Assembly (NCBI GenBank): GCA_002393575.1
Contig: DGSN01000074.1
Span: forward strand, 1-25,044
DNA length: 25,044 bases
Origin: Prevotellaceae bacterium UBA4361
GTDB lineage: Bacteria; Bacteroidota; Bacteroidia; Bacteroidales; Bacteroidaceae
Direction of reading: 5' to 3'
The position numbers were made by a program, and so were the translations under genes. Positions 15,549 through 23,656 of the stretch are shown here, one piece after another; the first letter of the stretch is position 1, and each line of letters opens with the position of its first letter. The notes beneath the pieces were generated by a model. That model was not told the DNA's origin. It saw only the letters and a list, made by a program, of their open reading frames with translations, and ran no database searches.

Positions 15549-16988
15549 ATGGCAAACGAGTTTGTAAAGAAGGTGGCTGAAGAAAAATACAAGTTTGGCT
15601 TCACCACCGATGTGCATACTGAAATTATAGACAAGGGACTCAACGAGGACGTAATCCGTCTCATTTCTTCCAAGAAGGGTGAGCCGGATTGGTTACTTGA
15701 ATTCCGCCTACAGGCTTTCCGCTATTGGCAGACACAGACGCAACCCACGTGGGGGCATCTCCGTTTGCCCGACATCGACTATCAGGCAATTTCCTACTAT
15801 GCCGACCCGACGAAGAAGAAGGATAATGCACAAAGCAAGGAAATCGACCCTGAACTGATGAAGACATTTGACAAACTGGGCATTCCTCTTGAAGAGCGTC
15901 TTGCACTGAGTGGCACGGCTGTGGATGCCGTGATGGACTCCGTGTCGGTGAAGACAACTTTCAAGGAAAAGCTTTCTGAGAAAGGCATCATTTTCTGCTC
16001 CATCAGTGAAGCTGTGAAGAAACATCCCGACTTGGTGCGCCAGTACTTGGGACAAGTCGTTCCTTATCGTGACAACTATTTTGCGGCTCTCAATTCCGCT
16101 GTGTTCAGCGATGGTTCTTTTGTGTATATACCAAAGAACACGCGCTGCCCAATGGAACTCTCCACTTATTTCCGTATCAATGCCCGCAACACGGGACAGT
16201 TCGAGCGCACACTCATCGTCTGCGATGAAGGCTCCTACGTCAGCTACCTTGAAGGCTGCACCGCTCCGATGCGCGACGAGAACCAACTCCATGCAGCCAT
16301 CGTGGAAATCATGGTGATGGACAACGCCGAAGTGAAGTACTCCACCGTGCAGAACTGGTATCCTGGCGATGCAGAAGGAAAGGGCGGTGTACTCAATTTG
16401 GTTACGAAGCGTGGACTCCTCAAAGGTGCGAACAGCAAACTTTCCTGGACGCAAGTGGAGACGGGTTCTGCAATTACATGGAAATACCCTTCCTGTGTGT
16501 TGCAAGGCGACAACTCGCAAGCCGAGTTCTACTCCGTGGCAGTTACTAACAACTTCCAGCAAGCCGACACTGGTACGAAGATGATTCACATTGGCAAGAA
16601 CACTCGTTCCACGATTATCTCCAAGGGCATCAGCGCAGGACGCAGTGAAAATTCCTATCGTGGTCTGGTGAGAGTGGGTAGGAAAGCTGACAATGCTCGC
16701 AATTATTCTTCGTGCGACTCCCTGCTTTTGGGCTCTCTTTGTGGTGCTCACACCTTCCCTTATATGGATGTGCAGAACAATACAGCCACCGTGGAGCACG
16801 AAGCCACCACGTCGAAAATTTCCGAGGACCAACTTCTCTATTGCAACCAGCGTGGCATTTCCACCGAAGAGGCTGTAGGTCTCATTGTCAATGGCTATGC
16901 AAAGGAAGTGCTTAACAAGCTTCCGATGGAATTTGCTGTGGAGGCACAGAAACTGCTCAGCGTCTCCCTCGAAGGAACAGTAGGATAG
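15549..16988 (+). CDS. sufB: Fe-S cluster assembly scaffold SufB
   Basis: SufB forms the SufBC2D scaffold on which Fe-S clusters are built. The 479-residue length is standard. Recognisable blocks are ISEAVKKHPDLVRQYLG, FSDGSFVYIPKNTRCPMEL, EGCTAPMRDENQLHAA, TKRGLLKGANSKLSWTQVE and the conserved C-terminal stretch CGAHTFPYMDVQNNTATVEH, ending with STEEAVGLIVNGYAKEVL. It is the first of four consecutive suf genes. No sufA- or sufE-like gene lies next to it in this window. Confidence 0.98.
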   Translation: MANEFVKKVAEEKYKFGFTTDVHTEIIDKGLNEDVIRLISSKKGEPDWLLEFRLQAFRYWQTQTQPTWGHLRLPDIDYQAISYYADPTKKKDNAQSKEIDPELMKTFDKLGIPLEERLALSGTAVDAVMDSVSVKTTFKEKLSEKGIIFCSISEAVKKHPDLVRQYLGQVVPYRDNYFAALNSAVFSDGSFVYIPKNTRCPMELSTYFRINARNTGQFERTLIVCDEGSYVSYLEGCTAPMRDENQLHAAIVEIMVMDNAEVKYSTVQNWYPGDAEGKGGVLNLVTKRGLLKGANSKLSWTQVETGSAITWKYPSCVLQGDNSQAEFYSVAVTNNFQQADTGTKMIHIGKNTRSTIISKGISAGRSENSYRGLVRVGRKADNARNYSSCDSLLLGSLCGAHTFPYMDVQNNTATVEHEATTSKISEDQLLYCNQRGISTEEAVGLIVNGYAKEVLNKLPMEFAVEAQKLLSVSLEGTVG

Positions 16989-17032
16989 GAATCTACGAAA
17001 TAAGCTCTACACAAAAAACAACTTCCAAAAGT

Positions 17033-17785
17033 ATGTTAGAAATCAAGAATCTCCATGCCGCAGTAGTGGGTGGAAAAGAAATATTGAAAGGTATAGACCT
17101 CACCATTCGCGATGGCGAAATCCATGCGCTGATGGGCACTAACGGAGCTGGCAAGAGTACGCTCAGCAAAGTCATTGTAGGCGACCCTTCATACGAAGTC
17201 ACTGAGGGAACCATCACTTTCAATGGTGCCGACGTGCTTGCTATGAAGACGGAAGAGCGTGCCCATGCAGGCATTTTCATGTCGTTCCAGCAACCAGTCG
17301 AAATTCCTGGTGTCTCGATGACGAACTTCATGCGTGCTGCTGTCAATGCACGTCGGAAGGCACTTGGACTCGAAGCCCTCAAATCGACGGATTTCCTCAA
17401 GCTGATGCGCGACAAACGCAAACTGGTGGACATCGACAATAAACTGGTCAACCGTTCCGTGAATGAGGGTTTCAGTGGTGGTGAGAAGAAACGCAACGAG
17501 ATTTTCCAGATGGCTATGCTCGAACCCTCTTTCTGTATTCTCGACGAAACCGACTCAGGACTTGATGTCGATGCGCTTCGCATCGTAGCAGAAGGGTTCA
17601 ACAAGCTTCGCAAGCCTGACACTTCAGCACTTGTCATCACCCACTATCAGCGTCTGCTCGACTACATCCGTCCCGACATCGTGCATGTACTGCTCGACGG
17701 ACGTATTGTGAAGACAGCAGGTCCTGAGTTGGCATTGCAAATCGAAGAACAAGGATTCGACTGGATTAAAGACGAAACGAAATGA
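17033..17785 (+). CDS. sufC: SUF ATPase SufC
   Basis: SufC is the ABC-type ATPase of the SufBC2D complex. The 250-residue product has Walker A GTNGAGKST (residues 35-43), a Q-loop in FMSFQQPVEIPG, the signature FSGGEKKRNE, and Walker B FCILDETDSGLD with the SufC-typical DETDSGLD sequence, then a switch histidine in VITHYQRLL. It overlaps sufD by 4 bp (ATGA), indicating coupled translation. Confidence 0.98.
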   Translation: MLEIKNLHAAVVGGKEILKGIDLTIRDGEIHALMGTNGAGKSTLSKVIVGDPSYEVTEGTITFNGADVLAMKTEERAHAGIFMSFQQPVEIPGVSMTNFMRAAVNARRKALGLEALKSTDFLKLMRDKRKLVDIDNKLVNRSVNEGFSGGEKKRNEIFQMAMLEPSFCILDETDSGLDVDALRIVAEGFNKLRKPDTSALVITHYQRLLDYIRPDIVHVLLDGRIVKTAGPELALQIEEQGFDWIKDETK

Positions 17786-19110
17786 GTAGTGAATCCCAAT
17801 ACATTGAACTCTACCGCGAGTGTCGCAGCATGATTCATCAGCACAGTGCTCCTCTCATGAATGCATTGCGAGATGAGGCTATGGCTGATTTCGAGGCACA
17901 GGGATTCCCTTCGCAGAAAGTGGAGCGATACAAATATACCAATGTGGCTGAGGCGTTTGCACCGAACTATGGAGTTAATCTCAACCGTGTCAACATCCCT
18001 GCCGACACAGCAGAGGTGTTCAAGTGCGATGTGCCCAACCTCTCCACCAACCTGTTGTTTGTGGTAAACGACAAGCCTCTTGCTTCCTCCACTCGCGACG
18101 GCATCTATATCGGTTCCCTGTGCGACTTCGCCATGCAGCATCCTGATGTGCTTCAGCAACACTATGCGCAGTTGGCTTCTACGAAGGCTGATGCCATCAA
18201 TGCGCTCAACACCGCTTTGGCACAGGATGGATTGCTTATTTTCATTCCTCGCAACAAGCGCATGGAAAAGACGCTTCAGGTGGTCAATCTGCTGCGTTCA
18301 GGCGTTGACATGCTGGTCAACCGTCGTGTCCTCATCATCATGGAAGAGGGAGCCGAGGCAACGCTCCTCTTCTGTGACCATGCCATGGACCAAGTGAATT
18401 TCCTCACCACTCAGGTTTGCGAAATCTTCTGTGGCAACAACTCTCGTCTTGACATGTACGAGCTGGAGGAAACGCACACTTCCTGTCGTCGTTTCTCCAA
18501 TTTATATATAAAGGTGGGAACCGACTGCACGGTGAGTCACAACAACATCACTTTGTTCAACGGAGAGACCCGCAACACCACCGATGTGCTCCTCATGGGC
18601 GAAAATTCTGAAGTGACACTGAACGGTTGTGTGGTAGCAGACAAGAACCAGCGAGTGGATAACAACACGCTCATTGACCACCAAGTGCCCAACTGCACGA
18701 GCAACGAACTCTTCAAGTATGTGGTTGATGATTCAGCTGTCGGTGCCTTTGCCGGACGCATTTTGGTTCGTCCCGATGCGCAAAAGACCTCTTCGCAGGA
18801 AACCAACGCCAATCTTTGTGCATCGCCAACTGCCCATGTTTATACCCAACCAATGTTGGAAATCTATGCCGACGATGTGAAGTGCTCACACGGGTCCACT
18901 GTTGGTGTGCTCGATGCGTCAGCACTTTTCTATATGCAGCAGCGTGGCATTCCTATCGACGAAGCCCGTATGCTCCTCAAGTTTGCCTTTGCAGGTCAGG
19001 TCATCGATGCCATACGTCTCGAACCCCTCCGCGACCGTCTTCACTATCTCATCGAGAAGCGTTTCCGAGGTGAACTCAACAAATGCACAGGCTGTGCGCT
19101 TTGCAAATAG
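17782..19110 (+). CDS. sufD: Fe-S cluster assembly protein SufD
   Basis: SufD pairs with SufB and SufC2. The 442-residue product has the N-terminal helical region with GFPSQKVERYKYTNV and the C-terminal SufBD core with VKCSHGSTVGVLDASALFYM, which carries the conserved histidine, and RGIPIDEARMLLKFAFAGQV. It ends in a short cysteine cluster, KCTGCALCK, absent from E. coli SufD. The start codon overlaps the sufC stop. The sequence is less conserved than SufB, as is usual. Confidence 0.96.
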   Translation: MSSESQYIELYRECRSMIHQHSAPLMNALRDEAMADFEAQGFPSQKVERYKYTNVAEAFAPNYGVNLNRVNIPADTAEVFKCDVPNLSTNLLFVVNDKPLASSTRDGIYIGSLCDFAMQHPDVLQQHYAQLASTKADAINALNTALAQDGLLIFIPRNKRMEKTLQVVNLLRSGVDMLVNRRVLIIMEEGAEATLLFCDHAMDQVNFLTTQVCEIFCGNNSRLDMYELEETHTSCRRFSNLYIKVGTDCTVSHNNITLFNGETRNTTDVLLMGENSEVTLNGCVVADKNQRVDNNTLIDHQVPNCTSNELFKYVVDDSAVGAFAGRILVRPDAQKTSSQETNANLCASPTAHVYTQPMLEIYADDVKCSHGSTVGVLDASALFYMQQRGIPIDEARMLLKFAFAGQVIDAIRLEPLRDRLHYLIEKRFRGELNKCTGCALCK

Positions 19111-19135
19111 GAAGTCTTTCAAAAATTACTAAAAC

Positions 19136-20461
19136 TTGAATACCCAAACTCCCATAGTTCCCATCTCTCCCATTCCCTCTTCTTCCTTAGAGAAGCTGAG
19201 GAAAGGTGATTTGCGTGTCGACTTCCCCATCCTTTCTCGCACCGTGTATGGCAAGCCTTTGGTCTATCTCGACAATGCAGCCACTACGCAGAAGCCGCGT
19301 TCCGTGGTCGAAGCCATCGCAGAGGAATACTACAACGTAAATGCCAACGTGCATCGTGGCGTTCACTTCCTCAGTCAGCAAGCCACCGAACTTCATGAGG
19401 CTTCGCGCGAGACGGTGCGTCAGTTCATCAATGCTCGCAGCACCTCCGAAATCATTTTCACGCGCGGCACCACCGAGAGCATCAACCTTCTTGCTTTCAG
19501 TTTTGGCGAAGCATTCTGTCATGAAGGCGATGAAATTATCATCAGTGCCATGGAGCACCATTCCAATCTTGTGCCTTGGCAGATGCTCTGTGAACGCAAA
19601 AGCACGACTCTTCGTGTCATTCCTCTTCGTTCAGACGGTACACTCGACCTTGATGCTTTCACGCAACTGTTACAATCACCGCACAAAGGTGCGGTTCGTC
19701 TTGTCTGCGTCACCCATGTTTCCAACGTGTTGGGCATGGTAAATCCCGTGGAGCGCATCATCGAAATCGCTCATGCGCACGATGTTCCTGTTCTCGTGGA
19801 TGGCGCACAAAGCACACCGCATTTCAAGGTCGATGTGCAAGCACTCGATTGTGATTTCTTCGCATTCAGTGGACACAAAATTTATGGACCAACAGGTGTG
19901 GGCGTACTCTATGGCAAGGAACAATATCTGGAATCCATGCCGCCATACCAAGGGGGAGGCGAGATGATTCGCAACGTCTCTTTTGAACGCACCACCTACA
20001 ACGACCTCCCATATAAGTTCGAGGCTGGTACCCCCGATTATGTTGGCACCCATGCCCTTGCCGTTGCACTCGATTATGTTACCGCCATCGGCATCGACAG
20101 CATCCATCAATATGAAGTGGAACTCACTCGTTATGCGTTAGAGCAACTTTCGCAGATTCCCGACATCCACATCTATGGTTATCAGAAGGAAGATGGCATC
20201 TATGTCCCCCAGTCAAAGAATGGTGTCAATGGCAGTTCTGTCATTTCCTTCAATGTGGGTCATATCCACCATCTCGACCTCGGCACACTTCTCGACCGTC
20301 TTGGCATAGCCGTCCGCACAGGTCATCATTGCGCCGAGCCTCTCATGCATCTTCTCGGCATCGAAGGCACAGTCCGTGCTTCCCTTGCTCTCTACAATAC
20401 TCGCAACGACATTGATACATTCGTAGCAGGTCTCAAGCGAGTCATACCTATGTTGAATTAG
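19136..20461 (+). CDS. sufS: SufS-type cysteine desulfurase
   Basis: SufS takes sulfur from cysteine and passes it to the SUF scaffold. The 441-residue product has the PLP lysine in SGHKIYGP (K248) and the catalytic cysteine in RTGHHCAEPLM (C399), with the short loop typical of group II desulfurases. Other blocks are VYLDNAATTQKP and AMEHHSNLVPWQ. The start is unclear: no ATG lies near the family N-terminus, so I use the TTG at 19136, 25 bp after sufD. The extra residues before DFPILSR are Pro/Ser-rich. A TTG at 19211 would begin nearer to the usual start. Confidence 0.95.
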   Translation: MNTQTPIVPISPIPSSSLEKLRKGDLRVDFPILSRTVYGKPLVYLDNAATTQKPRSVVEAIAEEYYNVNANVHRGVHFLSQQATELHEASRETVRQFINARSTSEIIFTRGTTESINLLAFSFGEAFCHEGDEIIISAMEHHSNLVPWQMLCERKSTTLRVIPLRSDGTLDLDAFTQLLQSPHKGAVRLVCVTHVSNVLGMVNPVERIIEIAHAHDVPVLVDGAQSTPHFKVDVQALDCDFFAFSGHKIYGPTGVGVLYGKEQYLESMPPYQGGGEMIRNVSFERTTYNDLPYKFEAGTPDYVGTHALAVALDYVTAIGIDSIHQYEVELTRYALEQLSQIPDIHIYGYQKEDGIYVPQSKNGVNGSSVISFNVGHIHHLDLGTLLDRLGIAVRTGHHCAEPLMHLLGIEGTVRASLALYNTRNDIDTFVAGLKRVIPMLN

Positions 20462-20588
20462 GAATGAAGAATGTAGAATGAAGAATGAAAGTAACTCTTC
20501 CCATAAACAGGTAAAATCCATTCTTCATTCTACATTCTTCATTCTTCATTTTCTATTTTTCACTTTTCACTTTTCACTTTTCACTTAT
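20462..20588. repeat. Facing heptamer arrays between sufS and hisS with a 26-bp perfect inverted repeat
   Basis: Four plus-strand units of GAATGAA/GAATGTA type (from 20462) face ten continuous 7-bp units from 20519 (CATTCTT, CATTCTA and so on) that change by degrees into CACTTTT units ending at 20588. The 26 bases at 20462-20487 are exactly complementary to 20519-20544, leaving a 31-nt loop. The array ends 6 bp before the hisS ATG and should form a strong RNA hairpin in any sufS-hisS transcript. Confidence 0.95.
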
Positions 20589-20594
20589 TTAGCC

Positions 20595-21944
20595 ATGCCA
20601 TCAATACCAAAAGGAACGCGCGATTTCTCGCCTATCGAAATGGCGAAGCGCAACTACATATTCAATACCATCCGTGAGGTCTATGCCCTCTATGGATTTC
20701 AGCAAATCGAAACCCCAGCGATGGAGAACCTCTCCACGCTCATGGGCAAGTATGGTGAAGAGGGTGACAAACTCCTCTTCAAGATTCAAAATTCGGGCGA
20801 CTACTTCCGCGGAATCACCGACGAGGAACTCCTCTCGCGCGATGCTCTCCACCTCGCATCCAAATTCTGCGAGAAGGGACTTCGTTATGACCTCACCGTT
20901 CCTTTCGCTCGCTACGTCGTGCAACACCGCGAAGAATTGGCTCTCCCCTTCAAGCGCTACCAGATTCAACCTGTTTGGCGTGCCGATCGTCCACAGAAAG
21001 GACGCTATCGCGAATTCTACCAGTGCGATGCCGACGTGGTCGGTTCTGAGTCACTCCTCAACGAAGTAGAGCTCATGCAGATTGTCGATACCGTATTCAC
21101 ACGTTTCGGTGTGCGCGTCTGCATCAAAATCAACAACCGCAAGATTCTCTCAGGCATTGCCGAACTCATTGGCGAGGCTGACAAAATTGTCGAAATCACC
21201 GTTGCCATCGATAAACTGGACAAGATAGGACTCGACAACGTGAATGCAGAACTGGAAAAGGCAGGCATACCAGCCGATGCCATCGAGCGTCTTCAGCCAA
21301 TCATCCAGTTGAGTGGCACCAATGCCGAGAAGATTGCCACCATGCGACAAGTGCTCAAGGACAGCGAAGTCGGCATGAAGGGAGTCGATGAAGTGGAATT
21401 CATCCTCAGCAAACTCACTTCCCTCAACAACGCCATTGAACTCGACCTTACCCTGGCTCGTGGACTCAACTACTACACAGGTGCCATCTTCGAAGTGAAA
21501 GCCCTCGACGTACAGATTGGTTCCATCACGGGTGGAGGACGTTACGACAACCTCACAGGCATTTTCGGAATGCCAGGCCTCTCAGGCGTAGGCATCTCCT
21601 TCGGAGCCGACCGCATTTTCGATGTCCTCAATCAGCTCGACCTCTACCCTAAGTCGGCAGTCAGCACCACACGTCTCCTTTTCGTCAATTTTGGTCCGAC
21701 AGAAGCCGACTATTGCCTTCAGGCACTCCAACAAGTGCGTCAAGCAGGCATCAGTGCTGAAATCTACCCAGATAGCGTGAAGATGAAGAAGCAGATGAGT
21801 TATGCCAACGCCAAGCAAATCCCTTTCGTCGCTCTCGTTGGCGAAACCGAAATGGCAGCGCAGAAAATCACCCTCAAGAACATGGAAACAGGTGAACAAA
21901 CCCTCGTTTCCGTCCCCGAGCTCATCGCCGCCATCCAAGACTGA
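20595..21944 (+). CDS. hisS: Histidyl-tRNA synthetase
   Basis: HisRS charges tRNA-His. The 449-residue product begins MPSIPKGTRDFSP, the standard N-terminus. Class II motif 2 is visible as IQPVWRADRPQKGRYREFYQ, followed by CDADVVG. The histidine-specific segments LTLARGLNYYTGAIFEV and GSITGGGRYDNL come next, then motif 3 GLSGVGISFGADRI. The anticodon-binding domain lies from about residue 355 (LLFVNFGPTEADYCLQAL). The ATG at 20595 was chosen over an upstream in-frame ATG at 20478 because that extension would be translated heptamer repeat. Confidence 0.97.
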   Translation: MPSIPKGTRDFSPIEMAKRNYIFNTIREVYALYGFQQIETPAMENLSTLMGKYGEEGDKLLFKIQNSGDYFRGITDEELLSRDALHLASKFCEKGLRYDLTVPFARYVVQHREELALPFKRYQIQPVWRADRPQKGRYREFYQCDADVVGSESLLNEVELMQIVDTVFTRFGVRVCIKINNRKILSGIAELIGEADKIVEITVAIDKLDKIGLDNVNAELEKAGIPADAIERLQPIIQLSGTNAEKIATMRQVLKDSEVGMKGVDEVEFILSKLTSLNNAIELDLTLARGLNYYTGAIFEVKALDVQIGSITGGGRYDNLTGIFGMPGLSGVGISFGADRIFDVLNQLDLYPKSAVSTTRLLFVNFGPTEADYCLQALQQVRQAGISAEIYPDSVKMKKQMSYANAKQIPFVALVGETEMAAQKITLKNMETGEQTLVSVPELIAAIQD

Positions 21945-21967
21945 TAACAAATAAAGAATGAATAATG

Positions 21968-22025
21968 AAGAGTGAAGAACCTATACTTGCTGTTGTCAAA
22001 GTAGGTTTTTCACTCTTCTTTTTTT
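21968..22025 (+). terminator. Intrinsic terminator after hisS
   Basis: AAGAGTGAAGAACCT (21968-21982) pairs with AGGTTTTTCACTCTT (22003-22017) with one mismatch, followed by C and seven T. It starts 23 bp after the hisS stop. The left arm continues the local 7-bp rhythm (AGAATGA, ATAATGA, AGAGTGA). Confidence 0.85.
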
Positions 22026-22061
22026 GAAAAACATTACGTCCAAATTATACCCATCCGTGTA

Positions 22062-22080
22062 TTTTATCAAAACCTTTTGT
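22062..22080 (+). repeat. 19-bp direct repeat, left copy
   Basis: TTTTATCAAAACCTTTTGT here recurs exactly at 23552-23570. This copy carries the -33 element of the mntA promoter. The two copies bracket the mntA-hepT genes and the 195-bp repeats. Confidence 0.85.
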
Positions 22081-22109
22081 TAGCATTTACGTTAAAAGTC
22101 GTATCTTTG
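22076..22109 (+). promoter_or_regulatory. Promoter of the mntA-hepT operon
   Basis: TTTG (22076-22079) and TATCTTTG (22102-22109) match the Bacteroidetes consensus with a 22-bp spacer, 26 bp before the mntA ATG. Confidence 0.8.
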
Positions 22110-22135
22110 CCCTCGAAACCAATAACATTCCGATT

Positions 22136-22435
22136 ATGAGTACCCAAGTGATGCAACAGGCGATAGCTGACTATTTCAAAACTCAACCCATCGTGAAGGC
22201 ATGGATCTTTGGTTCTTTCGCTCGTGGTGAGGAAACACCACTAAGCGATGTTGACCTGCTTGTGGTTTATGATGATAAGGCGCGTGTGGGTCTGCTGAAA
22301 CATGCCGCGATGATTTGCGAATTGGAGAAGATTCTTGGTCGTCCAGTAGATATCGTTGAAGATGGTACTTTGCGCCCAAGGGTAAGAGAAAGTGTAAACC
22401 AAGACAGAAAACTGGTATATGAGAGAACTTGTTAG
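22136..22435 (+). CDS. mntA: MntA-type nucleotidyltransferase antitoxin
   Basis: The 99-residue protein is a minimal nucleotidyltransferase. It has the complete GSX10DXD motif: G26-S27 in GSFARG and D38-x-D40 in SDVDLLVV, with a third acidic residue likely D72 in VDIVED. In characterised MntA/HepT systems the MntA antitoxin adds AMP units to a tyrosine of the HepT toxin and silences it. All catalytic residues are present, so activity is expected. The next gene overlaps the 3' end by 17 bp, as is usual for this pair. Confidence 0.93.
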   Translation: MSTQVMQQAIADYFKTQPIVKAWIFGSFARGEETPLSDVDLLVVYDDKARVGLLKHAAMICELEKILGRPVDIVEDGTLRPRVRESVNQDRKLVYERTC

Positions 22436-22919
22436 AGATCGCGACCGATTGGAGCACATGGTGGAGGCCATCACCAACATTCTTGAATTTGCCGATGGTA
22501 AGAAGCAAGAAGAAATCGAGGTTGACAAGTTGAGATACTATGGCATTGTAAAAAACATTGAGATTATTGGTGAAGCTGCCTACAAACTTACGAATGCATT
22601 TCGATGCCAGCATACTGAAACACCGTGGGAGTTCATCATGAAGATGCGCCATGTCCTTGTGCATGACTACTATCAGATAAGTCCCAAGGAGGTGTGGATT
22701 GTTATACAAGATGATTTGCACCCGCTTCGTGAACAAATTAACCATTATTTGTCTGAAACCGATTGGAACGAATGGGAGAAAAACGAAGTAGTCATCTCTG
22801 AGACAGCAGCTCACAAGAGCCTTATACAAACAGCGCGTCGTATGAAGCAAGATGGTATGTCTATCAAGCAGATTTCACGATATACAGGACTGGGTACTGA
22901 AGAGATAGAAACACTATAA
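22419..22919 (+). CDS. hepT: HepT-type HEPN toxin with C-terminal helix-turn-helix-like tail
   Basis: The 166-residue product has the HEPN ribonuclease motif RX4HXY as RHVLVHDY (R77, H82, Y84), the tyrosine being the residue modified by MntA in known systems. Helix GIVKNIEIIGEAAYKL precedes it. HepT proteins are usually about 110-140 residues; here the domain ends near 112 and a tail of about 50 residues follows, with ARRMKQDGMSIKQISRYTGL (139-158). That tail resembles the helical C-terminus of Rpn-type and related transposase-associated proteins. It may bind DNA for autoregulation or mediate oligomers. The toxin domain is firm; the tail function is unknown. Confidence 0.9.
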   Translation: MRELVRDRDRLEHMVEAITNILEFADGKKQEEIEVDKLRYYGIVKNIEIIGEAAYKLTNAFRCQHTETPWEFIMKMRHVLVHDYYQISPKEVWIVIQDDLHPLREQINHYLSETDWNEWEKNEVVISETAAHKSLIQTARRMKQDGMSIKQISRYTGLGTEEIETL

Positions 22920-22974
22920 CAGGTTGTTATCTTATCCGATCAATCTAAACTTTACATAACATTTTGTTTTTTTC

Positions 22975-23551
22975 GATTCAACTTAATCCTTTTCATCAGC
23001 CCAATCAGTTCCATCAAGACGAAGTCGATGTTTTTTTACGAAAAATTCACGGTCAATTCATGGCAATTCGTGTTAAGAAAAAAAACAAAAATTTCCATGA
23101 ATTATCCGTAAATTTTTCGTAAATAATCAAGGCGTTTTCATGCGTAATTAAGCCAATTCGTCTGATTCTCGATTCAACTTAATCCTCTTAATCAGACCAA
23201 TCAGTTCCATCAAGACGAAGTCGATGTTTTTTACGAAGAATTCACGGTCAATTCATGGCAATTCGTGTTAAGAAAAAACATGAATTTCCGTAAATTATCC
23301 GTGAATTTTTCGTAAATAATCAAGGCGTTTTCATGCGTAATTAAGCCAATTCGTCTGATTCTCGATTCAACTTAATCCTCTTAATCAGACCAATCGGTTC
23401 CATCAAGACGAAGTCGATGTTTTTTACGAAAAATTCACGGTCAATTCATGGCAATTCGTGTTAAGAAAAAAAACAAAAATTTCCGTGAATTATCCGTGAA
23501 TTTTTCGTAAATAATCATAGTTTTTTTCTGAGTAATTGAGCCAATTCGTCT
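22975..23551 (+). repeat. Three tandem repeats of about 195 bp
   Basis: Nearly identical units start at 22975, 23171 and 23364 (lengths 196, 193 and about 188). Each begins GATTCAACTTAATCC and contains AAGACGAAGTCGATGTTTTT. Within each, a segment near the middle is complementary to one near the end; in unit 3, 23423-23440 pairs exactly with 23494-23511 (18 bp, 53-nt loop), and units 1 and 2 have one mismatch. No protein-coding frame is plausible. It fills most of the gap between hepT and the next promoter. Confidence 0.95.
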
Positions 23552-23570
23552 TTTTATCAAAACCTTTTGT
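23552..23570 (+). repeat. 19-bp direct repeat, right copy
   Basis: Exact second copy of the sequence at 22062-22080, directly after the third 195-bp unit. Here it is followed by CTATTTG rather than a full TAnnTTTG box, so it looks like a promoter upstream half without a good -7 element. Confidence 0.85.
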
Positions 23571-23624
23571 GATTATTTGTGTCTATTTGTTGACTTACTC
23601 TTTATTCATTTTTCTTCCCATTTT

Positions 23625-23656
23625 TTTGCACTGCATAGAAATTTATTGTATTTTTG
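23625..23656 (+). promoter_or_regulatory. Promoter of the structured leader and FRG-domain gene
   Basis: TTTG (23625-23628) and TATTTTTG (23649-23656) with a 20-bp spacer match the Bacteroidetes consensus. Transcription should begin near 23663. Confidence 0.8.

Noticed and set aside
20478..20594. N-terminal extension of HisS by 39 residues
   Set aside because: The extension is translated heptamer repeat, and the family N-terminus starts at 20595.
22975..23551. CRISPR array
   Set aside because: The units are about 195 bp and almost identical throughout; there are no short repeats with unique spacers and no cas genes.
22062..23570. Target-site duplication of a transposon
   Set aside because: Nineteen bp is long for a target duplication, no terminal inverted repeats or transposase are seen, and the left copy is part of a working promoter.
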